DNA from: Cytophagaceae bacterium | GTDB lineage: Bacteria; Bacteroidota; Bacteroidia; Flavobacteriales; Flavobacteriaceae | Assembly: GCA_002710685.1 (NCBI GenBank) | Contig: PALD01000035.1 | Location: 1-64,000, forward strand | Direction: 5' to 3' | DNA length: 64,000 nucleotides | Shown: piece after piece, positions 1-7,790 of the stretch | Layout of the letters: each line of letters opens with the position of its first letter | How positions within the stretch are numbered: position 1 is the first letter of the stretch | Position numbers and translations under genes: made by a program | Notes under the pieces: generated by a model | Databases searched by the model: none | What the model was told of the DNA's origin: nothing | Seen by the model: the letters and a program-made list of their open reading frames with translations, nothing else

Positions 1-620
1 GTCATTTGTGGTCAAAAGGTCTACCGTGGGGGTGGTAGGGGGTGAAAGGTCAATCGTTAGTTCATCCACGGTGGCGTCCATCGCTGTATTGCCCGCAGCA
101 TCAGTTGCCTGGGCCATCACATCATAAATACCTTCTGGCAATGTATCAGCAACCGGAATGGTCAATGACCAAGTGTCATCACCATTATCGGTCAAGTTTC
201 CGTCACCTTCAATATAGGTGATACCATTTACCGTGACGGTCAAATCATCAACTGAATCAGCAGTACCCGTAAGTGTAGGGGTCTGGTCATTTGTGGTCAA
301 AAGGTCTACCGTGGGGGTGGTAGGGGGTGAAAGGTCAATCGTTAGTTCATCCACGGTGGCGTCCATTGAAGGATTGCCGGCAATATCTGTGGCAACAGCG
401 AGAACATCATATATCCCTTCAGGGATTTCATTGCCCGCAGGAATGTTCAACGTCCAGGTATCATCGCCATTATCCATAAGGTTGCCGTCACCTTCAGTAT
501 AGGTAACGCCATTAACGGTCACGGTCAAATCATCAACTGAATCAGCTGTACCGGTAAGTGTAGGGACCTGGCTATTTGTGGTCACAAGGTCTACCGTGGG
601 GATGCTAGGCGGAACCTGGT
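1..620 (-). repeat. 285 bp tandem repeat encoding 95-residue Ig modules
   Basis: The string starting gtcatttgtggtcaaaagg occurs at position 1 and again at 286. A diverged third boundary lies at about 571, giving a period of exactly 285 bp (95 codons). The two complete units are nearly identical for their first ~80 bp and differ by scattered substitutions after that. Each unit encodes one Big_13-like Ig module. More units may lie to the left of the window. Confidence 0.85.
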
Positions 621-2634
621 CTAGGGTGTAGGTCTCAGTATCCGTGGCAACGGCATCACAAAGCAGAAGGCCGCCACTTACGGTTATGCTTGCCTCAACG
701 GTCAAGTCAGGATCTGCAAGCAGGTCTGCGCCCGGCACACTCACTCCAAAAGAAAGATCTGCCTGAACATTTGCTGTATAAACATTGCCATTTACTGTTA
801 TTTCCACCTCATCTCCAGCGCTGGCATCTCCCCCTGCAACACCTGTAATCATTACAGTTGATGCTCCTTCTGCAATATTGATGACATCATCTGCCGTGAT
901 ATTCTCGGTAAGGGTGAGCTGAGCATCAGGGCCAGGGTCAACTGAAATATTAATCAAGGCCAGGTCGCCCGGTGCATTGCTACACCCAGTATCTTCATTT
1001 GTCACACTGACGAATATGGGAAGCGGAGAGTCTTCCGGCGCAAGCCCTATAACTTCTAAATGTCCATCTGCGGTAATAGTATAGGTAACACCGTTTATAA
1101 TATCACCATCATGAATGAGCTGTGTGGCATTTGCATCAAGATAAAATTGAATATCCCCATCTATCAAGGTAATGGGTTCAATAATGAGCACACCTCCTAT
1201 GCACACCGCTAGGTCCACATCAACAAAACCTATATCGCCTGCCGTAGGTCTTTGATTTACCACAATGGGAACAGCTATCCTAGCAGACTCTTCAACACAT
1301 CCTGCCGCAAATGATGATACGTAATAGGTGGTGTCTTCATCTAAAACGGGGGTGGTAAATACTTCTCCACTGTTTACCGTGGCAATGGGTGTTGTTGCCG
1401 TAGGGCTATCATAATAATTAAGGACGGCTCCGGGCGTGGTGCTCGTGGCCAAAAGACTTGCAGTATCATCCACACAGACCTCCAGGTCCACGGTTGAGGC
1501 ATCCAGCACGGGAACACCTGGTGTTACTGCTATGTCGTATAAATCTATTCTTTGACTCAATGATGTGTTGAGCAAGGAGGTATAGCGCACAGAGAGCCCA
1601 TCAACTGGCACACTGGAAATTACGGGAACATCCACGATATCCCCAGACTCCAGCAAGCCAAGCAAATCAAGGTTTATCAAACTATTGAAGTTTGTTACAA
1701 AAACCTCTGTGTTTCCACTATAGCCTACAACCTGTATATTATTAAGGACACCCAGGGCCAGCAGCGATGGGTTTACCGAAAGCCTTATCTTAAAATCGTT
1801 TGTTGCATCAACAAAATCTTCATAAAACGTTCTTTGTTCAATTGTAGCGAGCACATCCAGGATCCCCAAGCTTATTTCAGAATGGGTAGCATTAGAATTA
1901 TCAATAAAAAATTCTGGATCTGTAACCCCAGCTCCTCCCAGGCCCAATAAATCAAGTGAAATACCATCGCCATCGTAGTTTGTAAAAGATGGCCTGCCGC
2001 AATCAACACCACCGGCACCATAAAATGCGTCATATACATTAAGGAACCTTGTATCGCCCAATCCCAATAAATTAGCACCAATGATGTTTGTTATGCGCAC
2101 ACGCTGATAATCTGCAGCAGGTGTAATGGCCACATAATAATTTCCATCACCATCTACCACCACATTGGCCAGGTTGTTGCCAAAAGCCTCATAATCCTGA
2201 GAAGCAACACTAAAAACCTCAGCATCTGAGGCACTATAGGCCTGAATCGTAAATTGCTGCTGCCCCAACAGGACAACCCCCAGTACATCACCCAGTAGAT
2301 CACCAAGGCTTCCGCCCAGCAGCACATCGAGCAGGCCATCCTCAGTATCCATCTTGATATAAGTTGTGGTCCCGGCAGGAACCACCGCATCGTATGACAA
2401 CTCTATAAAAGAATCTGCTGCACCTATCCCAGCTGCGATGCCGGCATTTGCGGTAAGGACCGCACTACTGGCTAGGTCTTGATCTACTGCTTGAGAGGCA
2501 GATGACACGTTTAAGGACCTATCGCTTACACTGGTTGCAAACGTTCTTGTTTGTGAACTTGCGCTCAAACCTGTAAGCAGGAAAAGAATAAATAATGGTA
2601 AGAGGCACTTGAATTGGGTAGTTTTAGGGCTCAT
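1..2634 (-). CDS. Secreted Ig-repeat surface protein, N-terminal part (cut by window edge)
   Basis: An uninterrupted minus-strand frame of 878 codons runs from an ATG at 2634 off the left end of the window, so the C-terminus is missing. Residues 1-28 form a signal peptide (hydrophobic LLPLFILFLL core ending near SASS). The next ~330 residues are rich in short hydrophobic LLG motifs and match no domain I can name. They are followed by an Ig-like/SprB-like stretch (VDLEVCVDDTASL) and then by Big_13-like Ig modules with the signature TPTLTGTADSVDDLTVTVNG. These modules repeat every 95 residues. Proteins of this build in Flavobacteriia are usually exported adhesins with a C-terminal type IX secretion signal; that part is outside the window, so the route is inferred. 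The exact ligand is unknown. Confidence 0.8.
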   Translation of the reverse strand, partial: MSPKTTQFKCLLPLFILFLLTGLSASSQTRTFATSVSDRSLNVSSASQAVDQDLASSAVLTANAGIAAGIGAADSFIELSYDAVVPAGTTTYIKMDTEDGLLDVLLGGSLGDLLGDVLGVVLLGQQQFTIQAYSASDAEVFSVASQDYEAFGNNLANVVVDGDGNYYVAITPAADYQRVRITNIIGANLLGLGDTRFLNVYDAFYGAGGVDCGRPSFTNYDGDGISLDLLGLGGAGVTDPEFFIDNSNATHSEISLGILDVLATIEQRTFYEDFVDATNDFKIRLSVNPSLLALGVLNNIQVVGYSGNTEVFVTNFNSLINLDLLGLLESGDIVDVPVISSVPVDGLSVRYTSLLNTSLSQRIDLYDIAVTPGVPVLDASTVDLEVCVDDTASLLATSTTPGAVLNYYDSPTATTPIATVNSGEVFTTPVLDEDTTYYVSSFAAGCVEESARIAVPIVVNQRPTAGDIGFVDVDLAVCIGGVLIIEPITLIDGDIQFYLDANATQLIHDGDIINGVTYTITADGHLEVIGLAPEDSPLPIFVSVTNEDTGCSNAPGDLALINISVDPGPDAQLTLTENITADDVINIAEGASTVMITGVAGGDASAGDEVEITVNGNVYTANVQADLSFGVSVPGADLLADPDLTVEASITVSGGLLLCDAVATDTETYTLDQVPPSIPTVDLVTTNSQVPTLTGTADSVDDLTVTVNGVTYTEGDGNLMDNGDDTWTLNIPAGNEIPEGIYDVLAVATDIAGNPSMDATVDELTIDLSPPTTPTVDLLTTNDQTPTLTGTADSVDDLTVTVNGITYIEGDGNLTDNGDDTWSLTIPVADTLPEGIYDVMAQATDAAGNTAMDATVDELTIDLSPPTTPTVDLLTTND

Positions 2635-2639
2635 TTGAT

Positions 2640-3261
2640 TTGTTTTAAGTTTAGGTAATAAAAAGCCTGTCCGGCCGAAGGGCCAGATTTTTAAAATATC
2701 TATGTGCGTGGGCATAAACCGGGACGATCCTATCTTTTTAAGAAATAACCTTTGCCCGTATAAGAACGAAATCGTGCCAGTTCTTATAAGCTATACAAGG
2801 CCATGGCCATGCTCCTTGCTTATTAGAAGGCACTCACTATTTCATTAAATAGGATATAATTTTAGGGGTAAGAATAGTTATATCCACTGCATTTTGTACT
2901 GCAATGTATAAACATTTCAAAAAAGCTCAAACCATTTATCGTAAAAAAAAGTATTTAATCGGATTTTTAATGTTTTTAACAAGTAATAATTTTGAATAAT
3001 ACTATTAGCATAGGAAAATTAGTACAAAATATAGGATGAAATACATATTTATTTATTATTCAATCAATTAAACGTACAGAGTACATGAATAAAAAATACG
3101 TGAACCATGGTAGATTACATAATAATTTTGTGCAAGTACTTTTTAAAAAGTTTTTTTTTAGGATAAATTTTAAATTTAATTTGTAAGATTTTTCTTTCTT
3201 TTATAAGAAATGATTTCGAGTTTCATATTTATAAAAAAGGAAACCGTGATTGTGAAGTATC
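2640..3261. other. Intergenic region upstream of the Ig-repeat protein, no gene seen
   Basis: No credible coding frame is present on either strand and the right half is strongly AT-rich. Near the adhesin gene there is a GC-rich hairpin (ggcc-cttc-ggcc around 2673-2688) that would lie in the 5' leader of its transcript. A separate inverted repeat lies at 2759-2788. The remainder contains only A/T runs. Confidence 0.5.
2759..2788. promoter_or_regulatory. 9 bp inverted repeat upstream of the Ig-repeat protein gene
   Basis: TATAAGAAC (2759-2767) and GTTCTTATA (2780-2788) are perfect inverted copies with a 12 bp spacer, about 125-155 bp upstream of the adhesin start. The symmetry suits a dimeric regulator site or a leader hairpin. 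There is no direct evidence for either, and chance cannot be excluded in AT-rich DNA. Confidence 0.35.
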
Positions 3262-3286
3262 TTTTTTGGCTTTAAGCCAAAAAAAA
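3262..3286. terminator. GGCTTTAAGCC palindrome with flanking T/A runs
   Basis: A run of six T, the palindrome GGCTTTAAGCC and a run of A form a hairpin that would work as an intrinsic terminator on either strand. The same palindrome (GGCTTAAAGCC) recurs at 33171-33190, 34727-34748 and 57892-57911, so it belongs to a dispersed family in this genome. Confidence 0.5.
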
Positions 3287-3312
3287 ATCCCGAACATATC
3301 AATGCTCGGGAT
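3287..3312 (-). terminator. Original terminator of the tRNA-Gln transcription unit (left of attL)
   Basis: ATCCCGA (3287-3293) and TCGGGAT (3306-3312) form a hairpin followed, on the minus strand, by a long T run. It lies directly beyond the duplicated tRNA 3' end at 3321-3336. In the uninterrupted chromosome it would therefore have sat just downstream of the tRNA-Gln gene, and it was separated from it by insertion of the 9.4 kb element. The orphan position next to attL is the main argument. Confidence 0.7.
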
Positions 3313-3320
3313 CATTACCT

Positions 3321-3336
3321 TTGTTGGCCTACTAGG
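3321..3336. other. attL core: 16 bp duplicate of the tRNA-Gln 3' end
   Basis: TTGTTGGCCTACTAGG occurs here and at 12723-12738, where it forms the 3' end of tRNA-Gln (3' acceptor strand and the adjacent T-stem bases) plus three flanking bases. The match stops exactly at 3320/3337 versus 12722/12739. A partial tRNA copy lying ~130 bp from an integrase start codon is the classic left attachment site of a tRNA-integrated element. Confidence 0.88.
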
Positions 3337-3454
3337 ACAACGTATAACTTTTACTAAAATTATCTACACATCAGTAAACATAGCTATTATAGGCTTATAT
3401 CATTGAACTTATAGTTAAATAAAGTATCTCAAAGTATTGCTTAGTTAAGTTTTG

Positions 3455-3474
3455 GGCGGTACATTTGGCGGTAC
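3455..3474. repeat. Left arm-type pair of GGCGGTAC repeats
   Basis: GGCGGTAC occurs at 3455-3462 and 3467-3474, offset by 12 bp (about one helical turn), just before the integrase start. The same pair with the same offset occurs near the other end of the element at 12648-12655 and 12660-12667. Matching short direct repeats at both ends of a tyrosine-recombinase element are typical integrase arm-binding sites; the function here is inferred. Confidence 0.65.
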
Positions 3475-3485
3475 AATTTTATTTA

Positions 3486-4745
3486 ATGGCCTCAATTAGC
3501 TTAAAGCTTAGAAATTCAACAAAAGGAAATCCTAAAATCTACCTTCATTTTAACTATGGTCGTAAAAAGCAACTACGATATTCAACAGGTTATGAAGTTA
3601 CCTCTCAAAGCAACTGGGATGCTCTGAGGCAACGCGTAAAGAATGTAACATCAGAACCAAGGAGCCAATTTATAAATTCACAACTTTCAGAGCTCGTAAC
3701 ATTCTCTGAAAGATTACTTGATGACTTTGAGAGACAGAATCAGGTTATTTCTAATAGAATAGTAAAATCCAAACTTGATGAGTTTACCAAAAGAAAATCT
3801 GTCAAGAATAAAAAAAGCCTTTTGGAATTTTATGCATGGTTTATTGAATACTATTCACAAAATCCTCTCCCAAAGACTAAAAAGCCACTATCCCCCAATA
3901 CCGTAAGACCCTATAAGACCGCATTGCAAAAATTAAAGGAATTTTGCAATGCCTATTACAAAGTGGATTTTCAAGACATCACTTTAGGTTTTTACGATGA
4001 CTTTTTAAAACATCTCCAGGACAAAGGCTATTCCAACAACTATATAGGAAATCAAATAAAATTACTCAAGGCAATAATGAACTATGCCTACGAAAGAGAT
4101 CTACATAAGAATCTAGAATATAAAAAGAAAAATTTCTCAAAGCTTAGCGAGAATGTTGATGCCATTTATCTTACCGATAAAGAACTGGCCGCGATTCACG
4201 ATTTAAATTTAAAAGGATCCCTGCATAACAGAGCTCGTGATTTGTTTCTTATTGGGGCGTACACAGGATTACGTGTTTCAGATTTCAATAGACTAAAACC
4301 CGAAAACATTAAAAAGAATAATAAAGGTGATAAGTATATTGACATCACACCAAGAAAGACCGGCAAAACAGTTTTGATCCCGATAAAAAGGAAACTACAA
4401 GAGATATTCGACAAGTATGATGGAAAACCTCCAAAAGGAATGAGTGAGCAGCACATCAACAACGCCTTGAAGGAGATTGCCCAACTCGCTAAATTAAATT
4501 CCACTTTCACGATAGAAAAAACGGTAGGTGGAAAAAAGTTAAAAACGGAGTATAAGAAATGGGAACTGGTAACAAACCATACTGCAAGGCGTAGCTTTTG
4601 TACCAACGCTTATAAGGCTGGGCTTTCTACCATCGATATAATGGCCATTAGCGGTCATAAATCCGAAGCAGTATTTTTTAAATACATCAAAATAACTCCC
4701 AGTGAAAGACTGGAAAGATTAAAACAACACCCATTTTTCAACTAA
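3486..4745 (+). CDS. Tyrosine recombinase/integrase of the island
   Basis: This 419-residue site-specific recombinase should integrate and excise the surrounding element at tRNA-Gln. The N-terminus carries an arm-binding domain of the Bacteroidota phage-integrase type (KIYLHFNYGRKKQLRYSTGYE). It is followed by a SAM-like core-binding domain around residues 100-200 and the catalytic domain. Visible catalytic residues are R263 (TGLRVSD), the box II motif H365-xx-R368 (HTARR), H391 (SGHKS) and the nucleophile Y400 (FKYIK). The frame can also open at TTG 3465, but the ATG at 3486 gives the family-typical MASISLKLRN start and is preferred. The TTG lies inside the GGCGGTAC repeat pair, which suggests that integrase binding could repress its own gene. 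Confidence 0.93.
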   Translation: MASISLKLRNSTKGNPKIYLHFNYGRKKQLRYSTGYEVTSQSNWDALRQRVKNVTSEPRSQFINSQLSELVTFSERLLDDFERQNQVISNRIVKSKLDEFTKRKSVKNKKSLLEFYAWFIEYYSQNPLPKTKKPLSPNTVRPYKTALQKLKEFCNAYYKVDFQDITLGFYDDFLKHLQDKGYSNNYIGNQIKLLKAIMNYAYERDLHKNLEYKKKNFSKLSENVDAIYLTDKELAAIHDLNLKGSLHNRARDLFLIGAYTGLRVSDFNRLKPENIKKNNKGDKYIDITPRKTGKTVLIPIKRKLQEIFDKYDGKPPKGMSEQHINNALKEIAQLAKLNSTFTIEKTVGGKKLKTEYKKWELVTNHTARRSFCTNAYKAGLSTIDIMAISGHKSEAVFFKYIKITPSERLERLKQHPFFN

Positions 4746-4757
4746 AAGACATTTTTC

Positions 4758-5654
4758 ATGTTCAAAGGCATATTGAGTAAGGAAGAAATAATCATTACCA
4801 ATGAAAAAGAAAAGCGAAATTTCTATGAGCGTTTAATCTCATTGAATATTTACCACATTGTTAAAGAAATAAAACCATCTTACACTCCACCAGATGAAAA
4901 AGTCAAAAGAGAGGTAAAAGATATGTTATTTTCAAACTTGATTGTGTTTGATGAACATTACTACATAATATCTCATGATTTGTGCAATGAAATAATTGAT
5001 TTTGTGTATCCCATAATTAAAAGTCAAGCTCATGAAAAAGTTGAACAAGAATTTGAAAAAACTTCAATTGAATATGATTTTCATTCTGACCCCGCCTATA
5101 AGAGAAAAATGTTAGAAAAAGACTTCGTCTATTCTAGAGACAAAATAATGGATTCTGATCCTTTTGAGGATATATACAAATCAATGCTTTTTGACAATCT
5201 TTTCATTGCCAAAAGATTAAACAACTACAGAGATTTTAATGATAAGCTTACTCATCATCTTTTTGAAAAAGATAACGACGCATTAATCCAGAGTTATCTT
5301 ACTGGAGATGAGATTCCTTATACTGTTTTCTTCAAAAACATTTATGAATTCGAGTACAATTACTGTAAATGCAGTAAAATCCTGAAATACCTAGCGGAAA
5401 TAGACGACGAAAAAATAATTTCAGCCAACCGAAATGTTGTTGCTAGCAACACTTTATGGATTAAAACATTTGAAGAAATGGGGATATGGGAATTTTTAAG
5501 AGATAAAGGCTACACCAATTTATATCTATCAAAAATAATGGGTAAGCTCCTAGGAAGACATAATCAAAATATAAGAGATCTTTTAGGCAAGCCTAGTATA
5601 AAACTAAATAACTCCAACAAGCAGAAACTAAAGGATATCCTTTCTCCAGATTAA
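4758..5654 (+). CDS. Unrecognised island protein, 298 aa
   Basis: The gene begins 12 bp after the integrase stop, so it is probably cotranscribed. The protein is charged, rich in K, E, D and aromatic residues, predicted mostly helical, and has no signal peptide or membrane segment. Residues ~200-210 hold a small cysteine pair (YCKCSK). The C-terminal ~60 residues (TNLYLSKIMGKLLGRHNQNIRDLLGK) look like a helical DNA- or protein-binding tail. I recognise no family. Genes in this position of Bacteroidota islands often encode conserved hypothetical proteins of unknown role, so no function is assigned. Confidence 0.75.
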   Translation: MFKGILSKEEIIITNEKEKRNFYERLISLNIYHIVKEIKPSYTPPDEKVKREVKDMLFSNLIVFDEHYYIISHDLCNEIIDFVYPIIKSQAHEKVEQEFEKTSIEYDFHSDPAYKRKMLEKDFVYSRDKIMDSDPFEDIYKSMLFDNLFIAKRLNNYRDFNDKLTHHLFEKDNDALIQSYLTGDEIPYTVFFKNIYEFEYNYCKCSKILKYLAEIDDEKIISANRNVVASNTLWIKTFEEMGIWEFLRDKGYTNLYLSKIMGKLLGRHNQNIRDLLGKPSIKLNNSNKQKLKDILSPD

Positions 5655-5732
5655 AAATGTAGTGCCTTTTGTAGTACTACAAACAACTGTTAACCAAAAT
5701 ATTGAAATTAATATTGCTCAAAACATTTAGTC

Positions 5733-6017
5733 ATGAGCAAAAACATCACACAACTCCACAACATTTCCCCAGATGAATTCAAAGAAGACATCCTATCTGG
5801 TGTGAGAAAAGAACTTCTAAACTTTTCAAAAAAATTTCAACCCAAAACCGAATCCACCTGGTTAACCAGAAAAGATGTAAAAGAAGTTCTATCTATATCC
5901 TACCCTACTATTCATAAGTGGTGCCATAAAGGCATTTTGAAACCTTATAAAATCGGAAGACAAATACGTTTTAAAAGAGAAGAGATTTTAAAAGTACTCG
6001 AAGACTCATCTAAATAA
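5733..6017 (+). CDS. Excisionase-family helix-turn-helix protein
   Basis: This 94-residue protein has a winged HTH_17/MerR-like DNA-binding domain in its C-terminal half: LTRKDVKEVLSISYPTIHKW is followed by CHKGILKPYKIGRQIRFKR. That is the pattern of excisionases and AlpA/Xis-type regulators. The N-terminal ~40 residues look like a coiled or helical oligomerisation region. It lies between the integrase block and the replication block, where a recombination directionality factor or an island regulator is expected. The upstream 78 bp are AT-rich and could hold a promoter. Which of the two roles it has cannot be decided from sequence. Confidence 0.85.
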   Translation: MSKNITQLHNISPDEFKEDILSGVRKELLNFSKKFQPKTESTWLTRKDVKEVLSISYPTIHKWCHKGILKPYKIGRQIRFKREEILKVLEDSSK

Positions 6018-6022
6018 TCAAT

Positions 6023-6141
6023 GTGCAATACGCACCGTGTTGCTTATCAACAGGCTCATTAAACACACATTAACGTTGAAAATCAAGCCTTAGAGCAAGT
6101 AATAATCATTGCAACCTGCCCGTGTTGCAATCCGCAACACG
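6023..6141. promoter_or_regulatory. Palindromes with a common TGC-AATNC-GCA core before the DUF3987 gene
   Basis: GTGC-AATAC-GCAC lies at 6023-6035 and CGTGTTGC-AATCC-GCAACACG at 6121-6141. A related TTGC-AATAC-GCAA occurs inside the downstream primase gene at 7999-8011. All three have identical 5 bp spacers and a shared GC-core, so they look like binding sites of one dimeric protein. The HTH protein encoded just upstream is an obvious candidate. The second palindrome overlaps the possible GTG start at 6141. Confidence 0.5.
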
Positions 6142-6218
6142 TGGATTCAACACGTGTTAACACTATTGGAAAAGCCCCTGCTGTAACAGAGGCCGTATTC
6201 TCTTCTAACAAAAAGACA

Positions 6219-7565
6219 ATGAGTAAAAATAATGAATTTAAGCCTAATGATTATTCAAACATCACTCTAGATGATCTCAAAGAGGATTTTAAGAATAACA
6301 ACAACCCTTTTCCCATTGAAGTTTTTCCAACAGCTATACGGGATTTTATATTAAATGCGGAGGACACATTAAATTTTAATAGAGATTATTTTTCGGCATC
6401 CATTTTATCTGCATTAAGTCTTGCAATTGGCAACAGTTTCAGATTAAAAATTGATGAAGGATGGACCCCTAAATGTATTCTTTGGATTGCCCTTGTAGGG
6501 GATTCAGGAGACGGAAAAACTCCTCCTTTAAAAGAGGCCTTTTCCCCTATTGACAACAAGGAAAATGAACTCTATGAGCTTTATAAACAAGAATTAGAAA
6601 ACTTTAATCAAAATCAACAGGGATTAAAGGTACCTATAGCAAAAAGATATATAGTAAGGGATTTTACCATTGAAGCCCTTACTGAAAAATTAAGTCAAAA
6701 CCCTAAGGGAATAGGAATTTTAGCGGATGAACTTCTTGGTTGGGTAAAAAATATGGGGAAATATAACAACGGTTCAGATGTTGAGGCTTATTTAGAATTG
6801 TTTAATGGGGGTAAAATTACGGTCGATAGAGTTGGCAGAACAATAATTATTCAGGATGCTTTTGTGAATGTGATTGGCGGTATTCAACGCGACAAACTTC
6901 ATGAAGTTTTTAAAAAGGATTTTGACGCTAATGGATTTATTTTCCGAATACTTTGGGTTGACCCAGGGCAATTACCTTTCGTTCCTGAAAATGAAATGAA
7001 GCTCGATATAGAACATAAAAAAAACTATGAACGTTTCATCAATAAATTGTTTGAAGAAAGAGAAAATCCAAAAAATCGACATCTTATTTTATCTGCTGAA
7101 GCAAAAAAGCTAAGAAGACAATGGTGGAATGAGTTTGGTGAAAAACATCACTACGATGAACTTTACATTAAAGGAACCTACAGGAAAATCCGAGAATACT
7201 TCAATCGCTTCCTAGTAGTGTTTACCATTCTTGAATGTGTTGATTTTGAATTGCAACACGAGGCTACTAAAGACAAAGATAATCTTCAGGTTACTAAAGC
7301 CTCGGTTGAGAAGTCTATAACGTTAGCAGAATATTTCTTTAGAAATGCCATTGATGTTAGATCATATAAAAAGAATCCACTTGACGCAAAAGGCACAATC
7401 TATAAGAAATGGTATTTATCTCTTCCAAAAAAAACATTAGGCACTAACGACTTAATTCAATCTGGGGCAGCTGTAGAAATCAAACAAAGAACAGTAGAAA
7501 AATACATAAGAGAGGAAGAGTATTTTGAGAATACAGGCCATGGAAAATATAAAAGGAAACTATAG
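6219..7565 (+). CDS. DUF3987-type replicative helicase/primase-associated ATPase
   Basis: The protein is 448 residues from ATG 6219; the frame is also open from GTG 6141, which would add 26 residues. Around residues 97-108 it carries a Walker A-like GDSGDGKT, followed by PLKEAF, as in the DUF3987 family that is common in Bacteroidota mobile elements. A downstream ILADELLGWVKNMGKY segment resembles the Walker B/sensor part of that family (EL..W). The C-terminus has a small winged-helix-like tail. Such proteins pair with a zinc-finger primase, as here (7788-8849), and are thought to drive element replication. The start choice is uncertain because the upstream palindrome overlaps the GTG. Confidence 0.82.
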   Translation: MSKNNEFKPNDYSNITLDDLKEDFKNNNNPFPIEVFPTAIRDFILNAEDTLNFNRDYFSASILSALSLAIGNSFRLKIDEGWTPKCILWIALVGDSGDGKTPPLKEAFSPIDNKENELYELYKQELENFNQNQQGLKVPIAKRYIVRDFTIEALTEKLSQNPKGIGILADELLGWVKNMGKYNNGSDVEAYLELFNGGKITVDRVGRTIIIQDAFVNVIGGIQRDKLHEVFKKDFDANGFIFRILWVDPGQLPFVPENEMKLDIEHKKNYERFINKLFEERENPKNRHLILSAEAKKLRRQWWNEFGEKHHYDELYIKGTYRKIREYFNRFLVVFTILECVDFELQHEATKDKDNLQVTKASVEKSITLAEYFFRNAIDVRSYKKNPLDAKGTIYKKWYLSLPKKTLGTNDLIQSGAAVEIKQRTVEKYIREEEYFENTGHGKYKRKL

Positions 7566-7566
7566 T

Positions 7567-7790
7567 CGTGCGGTTCGTGCGGTTTATGCGGTTTCAATAT
7601 TATATAATTGATTAACAGTATTTTAAACCCATGTGAAACCGCACGCAAACCGCATAAACCGCATCCCGAATTATTCCCCTTTCAAATACCCCGTGCGGAA
7701 CGTGCGGTTTGCGTGCGGTTTCAAACAATAATATATAACTGATTTTCAATAATTTAAACATCAAACCGCATAAACCGCACGAACCGCATG
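7567..7790. repeat. Concentric palindromic array of GTGCGGTT iterons, candidate replication origin
   Basis: Twelve copies of GTGCGGTT-like octamers occur in four clusters of three: forward at 7568-7593, reverse at 7637-7664, forward at 7693-7720 and reverse at 7764-7789. The outer clusters are a perfect 26 bp inverted repeat (7569-7594 with 7763-7788). The inner clusters are a perfect 21 bp inverted repeat (7634-7654 with 7703-7723). Both share the centre 7678.5. The clusters flank AT-rich spacers (7595-7633 and 7724-7762) that are themselves similar direct copies. The array lies between the helicase and primase genes and its last copy covers the primase ATG, so an iteron origin with autoregulation is the natural reading. 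Confidence 0.8.

Noticed and set aside
2640-2770. Cyclic di-GMP or other riboswitch upstream of the surface protein
   Set aside because: One hairpin and a short GGGCAAAGG string were seen, but the required conserved elements are not complete.
7567-7790. CRISPR array
   Set aside because: The repeats are 8 bp, alternate in orientation, and have no unique spacers of equal length; no cas gene is near.
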